From: Propionibacteriaceae bacterium
GTDB lineage: Bacteria; Actinomycetota; Actinomycetes; Propionibacteriales; Propionibacteriaceae
Assembly (NCBI GenBank): GCA_030450535.1
Contig: JAKDIK010000202.1
Coordinates: forward strand, 1-5,347
Length of the DNA stretch: 5,347 nucleotides
Direction: 5' to 3'
How positions within the stretch are numbered: the stretch's first letter is position 1; every line of letters begins with the position of its first letter. Under the pieces are notes generated by a model that was not told the DNA's origin, did not search any database, and was given only the letters and a program-made list of their open reading frames with translations. The translations under genes were made by a program, and so were the position numbers. Positions 1-5,025 of the stretch are shown here, piece by piece.

Positions 1-110
1 CCGCCCGCTCGCACGCCACCCGCGGCGCCCTGCAGCACCGCCTTCCAGGTGGTGGTGCCCTGACGGCGCCCCTTCCCACGGCGCCGGGTGGGGCGGGGCA
101 GCGTCGCTCC
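1..110. other. Unassigned left-edge segment, possible end of an upstream gene
   Basis: No gene can be assigned with confidence. On the plus strand, reading from base 1 gives 20 codons with mostly G/C third positions, ending ...TAFQVVVP and a TGA at 61-63, directly before a GC hairpin. That fits the 3' end of a gene that begins outside the window. A competing minus-strand reading starts at an ATG at 125 and runs off the left edge with a very basic N-terminus; it has no visible Shine-Dalgarno. The segment is too short to recognise a family in either reading. I slightly prefer the plus-strand tail because its stop and the hairpin are adjacent. Confidence 0.25.
64..86 (+). terminator. GC stem-loop, possible terminator of the upstream gene
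   Basis: CGGCGCC at 64-70 can pair perfectly with GGCGCCG at 80-86 around a 9-nt loop, starting one base after the TGA at 61-63. No T-run follows; the sequence continues G-rich. It could therefore only be a hairpin-type terminator without a U-tract, as proposed for many high-GC actinobacteria, or a chance structure in GC-rich DNA. Confidence 0.3.
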
Positions 111-123
111 TGCATAGAAATTC

Positions 124-143
124 ATGATTGCTTGTGCATTCAT
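124..143. promoter_or_regulatory. Imperfect palindrome, candidate operator of the SorC regulator
   Basis: ATGATTGC (124-131) and GCATTCAT (136-143) form 8-base arms with one T:T mismatch around TTGT. The site lies in the only AT-rich patch upstream of the regulator (about 111-148), 83 bases before its likely start. SorC-family regulators commonly bind imperfect palindromes in their own promoter region, so this is a natural autoregulatory site. No convincing -35/-10 pair could be assigned beside it, so the promoter itself is not called. Confidence 0.4.
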
Positions 144-226
144 CTTGGCACGGGACGGTGGGACCGGTCAAGGCCCTCGCCGCGTCCCCCTGCCCGTCAT
201 CGCCCAAGCGTGGCAGGATCGCTGCC

Positions 227-1198
227 GTGACCACGCACTTATCTGCGTCCCGGCCCAGCGGCGAACTGCGCCTCGTGGCCAAGGTCGCGTGGATGTACCA
301 CGAGGAGGGTCAGAAGCAGGACGCCATCGCCCAGGAGCTGCACCTGTCGCAGTCGAAGGTATCGCGGCTGTTGAAGGTGGCGGCGCAGGAGGGCATCGTC
401 CGCACGATCGTGCAGCCGCCGCCGGGGGTCTTCACCGAGCTGGAAGCGGAGGTTGAGCACGCTTTCGGCCTGGAGGAATGCGTGCTCGTCGAGAACCGGG
501 CGACCGAGGCGGCCGTCCTCAACGACCTCGGGGCGGCCGCGGCAGATCTGCTCATGGCCAGCCTGCTGGACGACGAGATCGTCGGCATCTCGTCGTGGAG
601 CGCGACCTGGGTGAGCGCGGCGCAGCACATGCGGCGCTTCCGGACGCCGGTGGCGAGCCACGTCGTCCAGCTCGTGGGTGGGGTGGGCAGCCCCCAGGTG
701 CAGACCCAGGCGACGCTGCTGCTCGACCGCTTCGCCCGGGTGATGGGCGCCGAGCCGGTGTTCATGCAGACGCCCGGGGTGCTCGGGGACGACCGTTCCC
801 GCGACATCCTGATGGCCGACCCCACGATCAAACGGGTCACCGACCTCTGGAACCGGCTCACCATCGCGCTCATCGGCATCGGTTCGGTCGAGCCGTCGCC
901 GCTGCTGCGCGAGTCGGGCAACGTGATGCCGGACGCCATCACCGACCACCTGCGCTCCCTCGGCGGCGTCGGCGACATCTGCAACCGGTACTTCGACGCC
1001 GAGGGGCGCAGCCTCGAGGCGGGCATCGATGGCCGGGTGGCGGGGATCACGCTGGAGCAACTCCGCCGCATCCCCCGGCGCGTCGCCGCCGCCGGCGGCG
1101 TGCGCAAGGTGGGTGCCATCCGGGGTGCCCTGGCCGGTGGCTGGGTGACGACGCTCATCACGGACGCCGACACCGCGCGAGCCCTCGTGACGGGCTGA
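227..1198 (+). CDS. SorC/DeoR-family sugar-responsive transcriptional regulator
   Basis: A 323-residue DNA-binding regulator; family members bind a phosphorylated sugar through the C-terminal domain and control sugar-uptake or catabolic operons. Residues about 17-60 form the N-terminal helix-turn-helix, with the typical YHEEGQKQDAIAQELHLSQ and SKVSRLLKVAAQEGIV segments. From about 70 to the end is the sugar-binding domain: VQLVGGVG (148-154), IALIGIGS (213-220), GVGDICNRYFDAEGR (247-261) and a C-terminal GGVRKVGAIRGAL then TDADTARAL. Length is normal for SorC proteins. The GTG at 227 is chosen because AGGA lies 8 nt upstream and the HTH follows at the usual distance; an in-frame TTG at 128 would add 33 residues unlike the family. 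The neighbouring convergent ribokinase suggests a pentose or nucleoside-sugar effector, but the ligand is inference. No transporter is adjacent within the window. Confidence 0.9.
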   Translation: MTTHLSASRPSGELRLVAKVAWMYHEEGQKQDAIAQELHLSQSKVSRLLKVAAQEGIVRTIVQPPPGVFTELEAEVEHAFGLEECVLVENRATEAAVLNDLGAAAADLLMASLLDDEIVGISSWSATWVSAAQHMRRFRTPVASHVVQLVGGVGSPQVQTQATLLLDRFARVMGAEPVFMQTPGVLGDDRSRDILMADPTIKRVTDLWNRLTIALIGIGSVEPSPLLRESGNVMPDAITDHLRSLGGVGDICNRYFDAEGRSLEAGIDGRVAGITLEQLRRIPRRVAAAGGVRKVGAIRGALAGGWVTTLITDADTARALVTG

Positions 1199-1205
1199 CC
1201 CGCCC

Positions 1206-2126
1206 TCAGTCGGCCGCCTCGCCTGCCAGTTCCCCCGGACTCGGATACGAATCCTGCGCTCCCCTGCGCTGGACGGCGAGGCCCGCAAACCGCGTGGCCA
1301 CCCGGGCGGCGGCCACGAGGGAGTCCCCGGCGGCCAGGCGAGCGGCCATCGCTCCCACGAAGCCGTCCCCGGCACCCGTGGTGTCGACGGGCGTGACCTT
1401 CAGCGCCGGAACATGAACGGCATCCCGGGATTCCTCGGCCACCCAGGCACCCGCCGCGCCCAGCGTGACCACCACACTGCGGGCGCCGAGCCCGAACAGG
1501 GCCCGGACCACCGCACCGGGGTCGGCGGGCAGCGCGTCCGGCTCGACACCGAGCAGGAACGCCGCCTCCGACTCATTGACCACCAGCGGGTCGGCGGCGG
1601 CGATCACCTCGGCCGGGACGGACGCCGCGGGCGCCAGATTCACCATGACGCGCGAGCCGGCCCCGGACGCCGCCACCGCCACGTGGCGCACGGTCTCGAG
1701 CGGGATCTCCAGTTGCAGGACGACGACGGCCGCCCCGCGCCAAGCGTCGGCCGCGTCGTCGACCAGGGCGGGCGTGACGTGGGCGTTGGCGCCGGGCGAG
1801 ACGATGATCGAGTTCTCCCCGTCGGGCGTCACGACGATGAGCGCGTTGCCGGTCGGGGCGTCGACGCGGCGCAGCGCGTCCGTGGCCACCCCGGCTCGGG
1901 TCAGCGAGTCGACCAGCAGGTCACCGGACGCGTCGGCCCCGACACAGCCGACGAACGTCACCTCGCCCCCGGCCCTCCCCGCCGCGGCGGCCTGGTTCGC
2001 ACCCTTGCCGCCGGGGCTGGTCACCAGGTCGGAGCCGAGGATGGTCTCCCCACCCAGCGGACGCCGCTCCACCTCGACGACCAGATCCGCGTTCGCCGAA
2101 CCGATGACAGCCACCGCGCCGCTCAT
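1206..2126 (-). CDS. rbsK: Ribokinase (PfkB family)
   Basis: A cytosolic carbohydrate kinase of 306 residues that phosphorylates D-ribose to ribose 5-phosphate with ATP, feeding the pentose phosphate pathway and nucleotide synthesis. Visible features in order: N-terminal substrate motif GSANADLV (9-16) with D14; GGKGAN (39-44), PfkB signature 1; NESEA (184-188), the N-E-x-E phosphate/Mg motif; TLGAAGA (221-227); DTTGAGD (248-254), the anion-hole motif with catalytic D254; and the ribokinase-like C-terminal GAQDSYP. This last feature and the full length favour ribokinase over fructokinase or adenosine kinase, although related substrates such as deoxyribose cannot be excluded. The ATG at 2126 is chosen because AAGGAGG sits 8 nt upstream; an in-frame ATG at 2144 would overlap that site. 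It follows the thioesterase gene by 22 bp and converges on the SorC gene with 7 bp between stops. Confidence 0.93.
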   Translation of the reverse strand: MSGAVAVIGSANADLVVEVERRPLGGETILGSDLVTSPGGKGANQAAAAGRAGGEVTFVGCVGADASGDLLVDSLTRAGVATDALRRVDAPTGNALIVVTPDGENSIIVSPGANAHVTPALVDDAADAWRGAAVVVLQLEIPLETVRHVAVAASGAGSRVMVNLAPAASVPAEVIAAADPLVVNESEAAFLLGVEPDALPADPGAVVRALFGLGARSVVVTLGAAGAWVAEESRDAVHVPALKVTPVDTTGAGDGFVGAMAARLAAGDSLVAAARVATRFAGLAVQRRGAQDSYPSPGELAGEAAD

Positions 2127-2134
2127 CCCAAAAG

Positions 2135-2141
2135 CCTCCTT
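2135..2141 (-). promoter_or_regulatory. Strong Shine-Dalgarno of the ribokinase gene
   Basis: On the minus strand AAGGAGG is followed by an 8-nt spacer (CTTTTGGG) and ATG at 2126. It fixes the start codon, since the alternative ATG at 2144 would overlap this site. It lies in the 22-bp gap after the thioesterase stop, so the ribokinase has its own strong initiation signal within the presumed two-gene transcript. Confidence 0.8.
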
Positions 2142-2148
2142 CATCGTG

Positions 2149-2661
2149 TCAGGGGATCTTGGTGGCGGCGGTCCAGTCGGCCAACCAGGCGGGCAGCTCG
2201 AGCTCGGGGGCGTCCCCCACGAGACCGAACAGCTCATCGTGGGTGACCGACCCGCCCGACTCCTTGAGGAACCGCGCCCGAACGACGGCGTGCGCCACGA
2301 CGGTCTCCCCGCGGCGGAAGGTCTGGGACAGGAAGATCCACCGGTCGTCGAAGCCCAGCACGCGGGTGTGCAGGTCGAAACGCTGGCCCAGGCCGAGCGA
2401 GCGGCGATAGGTGATCGTCTGGCCGGCGACCACCGGATACCAACCGCGGGCGCGCACCGTCGCCCAGAAGCCCGAGCGGAGCATCAGATCCATGCGGCCC
2501 AGATCCATGAGCGTGAGGTACCTGCCGTTGTTCATGTGGAGCAGGACGTCGAGATCGGTCGGCACCACGCGGAAACGTGTGACCGCCGTGTCCCACAGGT
2601 TGAGGGGCTCCCGGCCTCGCCAGCGCAAGAAGAGCAACACCAGGCGTCCGTAGAGATTCAC
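2149..2661 (-). CDS. Hotdog-fold acyl-CoA thioesterase-like protein (4HBT/THEM6-like)
   Basis: A 170-residue single hotdog domain. The signature TDLDVLLHMNNGRYL (35-49) matches the D-x-D-x-x-x-H-x-N-N-x-x-Y pattern of the 4-hydroxybenzoyl-CoA thioesterase clan; D38 aligns with the position of the catalytic aspartate and H42/N44/N45 are conserved. The following LMDLGRMDLMLRSG and VVAGQTITYRRSLGLGQ segments resemble the 4HBT_2 / THEM6-like branch. The expected reaction is hydrolysis of an acyl-CoA thioester; the substrate is unknown and some family members have no shown activity. An N-terminal hydrophobic stretch (LYGRLVLLFLRW) could associate with membrane. The GTG at 2661 is chosen because TACGCT (2674-2669) ends 7 bases before it, a typical leaderless -10 arrangement; the open frame upstream reads into the divergent gene and is not homologous. 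It probably heads a transcript with the ribokinase. Confidence 0.82.
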   Translation of the reverse strand: MNLYGRLVLLFLRWRGREPLNLWDTAVTRFRVVPTDLDVLLHMNNGRYLTLMDLGRMDLMLRSGFWATVRARGWYPVVAGQTITYRRSLGLGQRFDLHTRVLGFDDRWIFLSQTFRRGETVVAHAVVRARFLKESGGSVTHDELFGLVGDAPELELPAWLADWTAATKIP

Positions 2662-2668
2662 GGCGCCC

Positions 2669-2674
2669 AGCGTA
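2669..2674 (-). promoter_or_regulatory. Candidate -10 element for leaderless thioesterase mRNA
   Basis: On the minus strand TACGCT fits the actinobacterial TANNNT -10 pattern and is separated by 7 nt from the GTG at 2661, so transcription would begin at or beside the start codon. No Shine-Dalgarno is visible before this GTG, which agrees with a leaderless message. No good -35 is seen at 17-19 nt. Confidence 0.4.
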
Positions 2675-2705
2675 GGGGCAATGCCGCGGGGCAGCCCGGA
2701 CACCG

Positions 2706-2729
2706 CCTTGACCTGACGCCGGGTCAAGG
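2706..2729. promoter_or_regulatory. 8+8 bp inverted repeat between divergent genes, candidate operator with -35-like halves
   Basis: CCTTGACC (2706-2713) and GGTCAAGG (2722-2729) are perfect inverted arms around an 8-nt spacer. The repeat sits in the 83-bp gap between the thioesterase (minus) and the small membrane protein ORF (plus). Each arm contains TTGACC, a good -35 match; the plus-strand copy lies 19 nt from GACACT (2733-2738), which itself lies 6 nt before the GTG at 2745. It may be an operator for a dimeric repressor, a promoter, or both. The regulator is not known. Confidence 0.45.
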
Positions 2730-2744
2730 TTCGACACTGGGTCC

Positions 2745-2921
2745 GTGACCACACGCCGGACTCGCCGTCGTCGATCAGCTCGTGGGTCTGTCTTCGGCGC
2801 CTACTCGGCACTCTCCATGGTGGTGGCTCCCCTCGGGCTCGGGGGAATGGCGGCCGTGCTGGCATGGGCCGACCTGCGCGTGGGGGCCCGCGAGCTGGCC
2901 ACGGAGGCTGGCCATGGCTAG
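2745..2921 (+). CDS. Small single-span membrane protein of unknown function
   Basis: A 58-codon frame from GTG to TAG. It begins with a highly basic stretch (MTTRRTRRRRSARG, 1-14), then a hydrophobic segment at about 16-44 containing VFGAYSALSMVVAPLGLGG and MAAVLAWA, and ends with a short polar tail rich in Arg and Glu. This reads as one transmembrane helix with a cytoplasmic N-terminus by the positive-inside rule. Codons are mostly G/C-ending, including GTG, CTC and GCC, which supports coding. There is no Shine-Dalgarno, but TTGACC (2708) and a weak -10 GACACT (2733-2738) place the transcript start at the GTG, suggesting a leaderless mRNA. I do not recognise a family. It is divergent from the thioesterase and converges on the four-helix protein gene. 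It could still be a chance frame. Confidence 0.55.
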   Translation: MTTRRTRRRRSARGSVFGAYSALSMVVAPLGLGGMAAVLAWADLRVGARELATEAGHG

Positions 2922-2933
2922 AGGGGCTAGAGG
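2916..2933. repeat. Perfect 9-bp tandem repeat carrying stop codons for both strands
   Basis: GGCTAGAGG occurs twice head to tail (2916-2924, 2925-2933). Each copy contains CTAG, which reads TAG on both strands. The first copy supplies the stop of the small membrane ORF (2919-2921), the second the stop of the minus-strand gene (2929-2927). Because the unit is three codons long, each gene has a second in-frame TAG three codons later. Confidence 0.85.
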
Positions 2934-3442
2934 ACGCCGGCCTGGCCGGGACGCAGCGCGTCCGGAACGAGCTGGGTGTGCAGCGCCTGGAGGGTGGCCA
3001 CCTGCTGATCGACCGCGGCGGTGCGGCGCTCGTAGTCGGCACGATCGAGGCCGAGCTCGTCGGCGTAGTGAGCCAGCGCCTCCCACATGCCCACCTTGGC
3101 GTTCACCGCGCCGCGCAGGAGCTCGACCTCCAGCATGGGCGTCATGGGTGAGGGGTAGGGCCCCCGGCCGCCGGGCTTGAGGCGGGCAACGACCTCCGCC
3201 GCCTTGGCGGCGAGGCGCAGCACGCGCGGCTGACGCAGATCAAGGCGGTCGATGAGCGACTCGACGTGATCGTGTTCCTCCTGGATCTCATCGGCCAGCC
3301 GCCGCAGCTCGGGGCCGATCTCGCTGTCGGCGTACACCTCAGCCATCCGCGTGGCTCGGCCGAGGCCGGCGGTGGCGCCGGTGAGGTGGTCGGCGAGGTA
3401 GGTACGCAGGACGCCACGGTCGATGGTGGGCGGAACAGGCAC
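2927..3442 (-). CDS. Conserved actinobacterial-type helical protein, possible ferritin-like four-helix bundle
   Basis: A 171-residue soluble protein, predicted almost wholly helical, with no signal peptide or membrane span. Four amphipathic stretches are visible: about 11-38 (TYLADHLTGATAGLGRATRM), 44-68 (ELRRLADEIQEEHDHVESLI), 102-130 (MLEVELLRGAVNAK... to ADEL) and 132-159. The second contains E56-x-x-H59 next to E52 and E55, reminiscent of ferritin-like metal ligands, but the fourth helix has no matching ExxH, so a di-iron site is doubtful. It resembles uncharacterised actinobacterial proteins I recall only in general form; I assign no function. The GTG at 3442 is chosen because GGAGG (3452-3448) lies 5 nt upstream and an extended -10 is placed about 30 bases before it; the longer open frame upstream crosses that promoter. 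It has its own promoter and converges on the small membrane protein ORF. Confidence 0.75.
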   Translation of the reverse strand: MPVPPTIDRGVLRTYLADHLTGATAGLGRATRMAEVYADSEIGPELRRLADEIQEEHDHVESLIDRLDLRQPRVLRLAAKAAEVVARLKPGGRGPYPSPMTPMLEVELLRGAVNAKVGMWEALAHYADELGLDRADYERRTAAVDQQVATLQALHTQLVPDALRPGQAGVL

Positions 3443-3447
3443 GGGGA

Positions 3448-3452
3448 CCTCC
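3448..3452 (-). promoter_or_regulatory. Shine-Dalgarno deciding the GTG start of the four-helix protein
   Basis: On the minus strand GGAGG is followed by TCCCC and GTG at 3442, a 5-nt spacer. It selects this start over upstream in-frame codons such as the ATG at 3481, which lies upstream of the predicted transcript start. Confidence 0.7.
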
Positions 3453-3471
3453 AGTGATCGGGTGTCATTCC

Positions 3472-3480
3472 AACCTAGCA
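3472..3480 (-). promoter_or_regulatory. Extended -10 promoter of the four-helix protein gene
   Basis: The minus strand reads TGCTAGGTT, matching TG-N-TANNNT with TAGGTT as the -10 (3477-3472). Transcription would start near 3465, giving a leader of roughly 22 nt that includes the GGAGG site. No good -35 is seen, which is usual for extended -10 promoters. Confidence 0.5.
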
Positions 3481-3549
3481 TTTCCCCTTGTCGCGCGGGC
3501 CACGCGTGAGGGTCCCGGTGGCGGCGTCCGTCGAACGGGCGCGTCCTAG

Positions 3550-3555
3550 TAGGGT
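3550..3555 (+). promoter_or_regulatory. Candidate -10 element for the kinase/MATE transcript
   Basis: TAGGGT fits TANNNT and lies in the 172-bp divergent spacer (3443-3614), 59 bases before the kinase ATG. No clear -35 is present at 16-18 nt. The same spacer holds the 8-bp palindrome CACGCGTG at 3501-3508, which could be a regulator half-site or chance. Confidence 0.35.
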
Positions 3556-3603
3556 GACGATTCCGTGCCGCAGGAGAACCGCGCCGCCCACCCTCGGGAC
3601 ACA

Positions 3604-3609
3604 AGGGAG
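3604..3609 (+). promoter_or_regulatory. Shine-Dalgarno of the phosphotransferase gene
   Basis: AGGGAG is followed by TTCCC and ATG at 3615 (5-nt spacer), supporting this ATG as the start. Confidence 0.65.
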
Positions 3610-3614
3610 TTCCC

Positions 3615-4601
3615 ATGGAGAGCATCACCAAGTACCGCCAAACGCCCGAGACGCTGCGGCGCCTGATCGAGCGCGCCTATGGCCCGGGCGCCGTCCCCGA
3701 CGGCGACGACTTCGCCGTCGAGCTGGGCGAGGGCTGGTTCAACGTCGGCTACATCGTGCGCCTGCGCGACGGCCGCGAGTCGGTGCTCAAGATCGCGCCC
3801 CCGCCGGGCGTCGAGGTCATGACCTACGAGCACAACGCCATGCGCAGCGAGATCGACGCGATCCGGCTCATCAGCACCCACACCGACGTCCCGGTGCCGC
3901 CGGTGGATCTCTACGACGATTCCCACCAGATCATCGACGCCGACTGGTTCGCGATGCCCCGCATCCCGGGTGAGAACCTCCACGCGCTCGAGGGCGTCCT
4001 TGGCGAGGAGGCCGTGCTGGAGGGCTGGCGCCAGATCGGCGCAGCCACCCGGCGCCTCAACCAGATTCCCGGCCCGGGCTTCGGACGGTACGGGGCCGAG
4101 CTGTACCCCACGTGGCGCGCTGCATTCGAGGCGATCTGCGAGGACGTCCTGGCCGACGGCGAGCGCCGCAGCGTCGACATCGGCCACGACTACGCCGCCA
4201 TCCGGACGCTCATCGCCTCCAACATCGCCTGCCTCGACGCCGTCACCGACCCGGTGTTCTGCGAGTGGGATCTCTGGCAGGCCAACGCGATGGTCCACGA
4301 CGGCCGGCTGGTCGCCGTGGTGGATCACGAGCGGGCCTTCTGGGGCGATCCCCTCATGGAGGCCGGCTTCCTGGAGGCCGCGCAGCCGGGCCACGCGCCC
4401 GGGGTCGCGTTTCTCGAGGGCTACGGACGCGGCCCGTTGACCGATGCCGAGATGGCCCGCCGGCGCCTCTACACCCTGCACCTGTTCCTCATCATGACCA
4501 TCGAGACGGCCTACCGCGGCCACACCACCCCCGACCAATACCAGTTCGTTCGGGGTCAGCTCGATCAGGCCGTCAGCGCACTCGGCCGTGGCCACGCCTG
4601 A
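3615..4601 (+). CDS. Aminoglycoside phosphotransferase (APH)-fold kinase, substrate unknown
   Basis: A 328-residue cytosolic enzyme of the APH/choline-kinase-like fold, which transfers phosphate from ATP to small hydroxyl compounds. N-lobe: the region around GEGWFNVGYIV (38-48) occupies the nucleotide-loop position, SVLKI carries the likely ATP-binding lysine K59, and RSEIDAIRLI (77-86) provides the helix-C glutamate E79. Hinge region: FAMPRIPGENL (112-122). C-lobe: CEWDLWQAN (216-224) with catalytic D219 and N224, VVDHERAFWGDP (235-246) with metal-binding D237. Spacing D219-N224 (5) and D219-D237 (18) equals that of classical APH enzymes. The usual His-Gly-Asp is Glu-Trp-Asp here. This does not show antibiotic resistance: the superfamily includes many housekeeping and metabolite kinases. 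Its end overlaps the next ORF by 14 bp, implying translational coupling with a MATE-derived protein. Confidence 0.85.
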   Translation: MESITKYRQTPETLRRLIERAYGPGAVPDGDDFAVELGEGWFNVGYIVRLRDGRESVLKIAPPPGVEVMTYEHNAMRSEIDAIRLISTHTDVPVPPVDLYDDSHQIIDADWFAMPRIPGENLHALEGVLGEEAVLEGWRQIGAATRRLNQIPGPGFGRYGAELYPTWRAAFEAICEDVLADGERRSVDIGHDYAAIRTLIASNIACLDAVTDPVFCEWDLWQANAMVHDGRLVAVVDHERAFWGDPLMEAGFLEAAQPGHAPGVAFLEGYGRGPLTDAEMARRRLYTLHLFLIMTIETAYRGHTTPDQYQFVRGQLDQAVSALGRGHA

Positions 4602-4992
4602 GCCCGATCCCCTCTCCGAGCGCCTCGCCAGCGCCCCGGTCGGGCGACTGCTCGCGTCCACGGTGTTCGCGGAGCCGGTGACGGCCGTCTTCACCGACGA
4701 TCCCGCCACCCGCGAGCTGGGGACGTCCGCCCTGGGCGTCATCGCGCTGAGCTACCCGTTCGCCGGCATCGTCGGCCTGGCGGCTGCCTGGTTCCAGAGC
4801 CTCGGACGGCCCTGGCCGTCGCTGGCACTGTCGCTGGGCACGTTGCTCTTGGTCCGGCTCCCCATCCTGCTGGCGCTCTCCCTCGGGGGGCTGGACGGCG
4901 TCTGGTGGAGCTATCCGGTGGGCGAGGCGCTGGCGGCCTGCGTGGCGTGGGTGGCGCTGTCCCGGGCGACGCGCGCCCGGCCGGCAGTGTGA
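4588..4992 (+). pseudogene. Internally deleted MATE-family efflux transporter (134 residues)
   Basis: MATE exporters normally have about 440-460 residues and 12 membrane helices and export drugs or metabolites using H+ or Na+. This frame has 134. Residues 7-22 (DPLSERLASAPVGRLL) look like the cytoplasmic N-terminus that precedes helix 1 in MATE proteins. From about residue 26 the sequence matches the C-terminal lobe: VFTDDPATRELG (34-45), ALSYPFAGIVGLAAAWFQSLGRP (53-75), LVRLPILLALSLGGLDGVWWSYP (88-110) and GEALAACVAWVALSR (112-126). That leaves about three helices, so transport is very unlikely. The open frame is intact and codon use is normal, suggesting a recent in-frame deletion of roughly 300 codons, or a retained mini-protein. 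The GTG at 4588 overlaps the kinase by 14 bp; a GTG at 4663 would leave only the C-terminal lobe. An assembly collapse is possible. Confidence 0.7.
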
Positions 4993-5009
4993 CCACAGCT
5001 CTGGCGGAC

Positions 5010-5025
5010 GGCTGGCTCGTCAGCC
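5010..5025. terminator. Weak hairpin between convergent genes
   Basis: GGCTG (5010-5014) can pair with CAGCC (5021-5025) around a 6-nt loop. It lies in and just beyond the 27-bp gap between the MATE remnant and the AcuI-type gene, overlapping the latter's stop. The stem is only 5 bp and has no T-run, so it is at best a weak bidirectional terminator. Confidence 0.2.

Noticed and set aside
1..125. Minus-strand gene starting at ATG 125 and leaving the left edge
   Set aside because: No Shine-Dalgarno, very basic low-complexity start and a competing plus-strand reading; not enough sequence to call.
239..1375. Long minus-strand open frames over the SorC gene (also 310-1173)
   Set aside because: They are antisense shadows of a clear SorC protein in GC-rich DNA; the translations are Arg/His/Pro-rich and match no family.
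1465..2748. Long plus-strand open frame across ribokinase and thioesterase
   Set aside because: It spans two well-recognised minus-strand genes and has low-complexity Thr/Ala/Pro content, so it is a shadow frame.
2949..2963. GGACGC/GCGTCC inverted repeat as a terminator
   Set aside because: It lies within the coding end of the four-helix gene, has a 3-nt loop and no T-run; better explained as GC-rich coding sequence.
3565..3665. Possible upstream ORF starting at GTG 3565 and overlapping the kinase start
   Set aside because: A 33-codon frame with Arg/Pro-rich content and no recognised motif or ribosome site; likely chance, though it lies just after the TAGGGT -10 candidate.
3615..4601. Reading the APH-fold gene as an aminoglycoside resistance gene
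   Set aside because: The superfamily is broad, the HGD loop is altered and no resistance context is present, so only the fold is called.
3546..4742. 398-codon minus-strand open frame opposite the kinase
   Set aside because: The plus strand has intact APH catalytic motifs and a Shine-Dalgarno; the antisense frame shows no domain and crosses the MATE junction.
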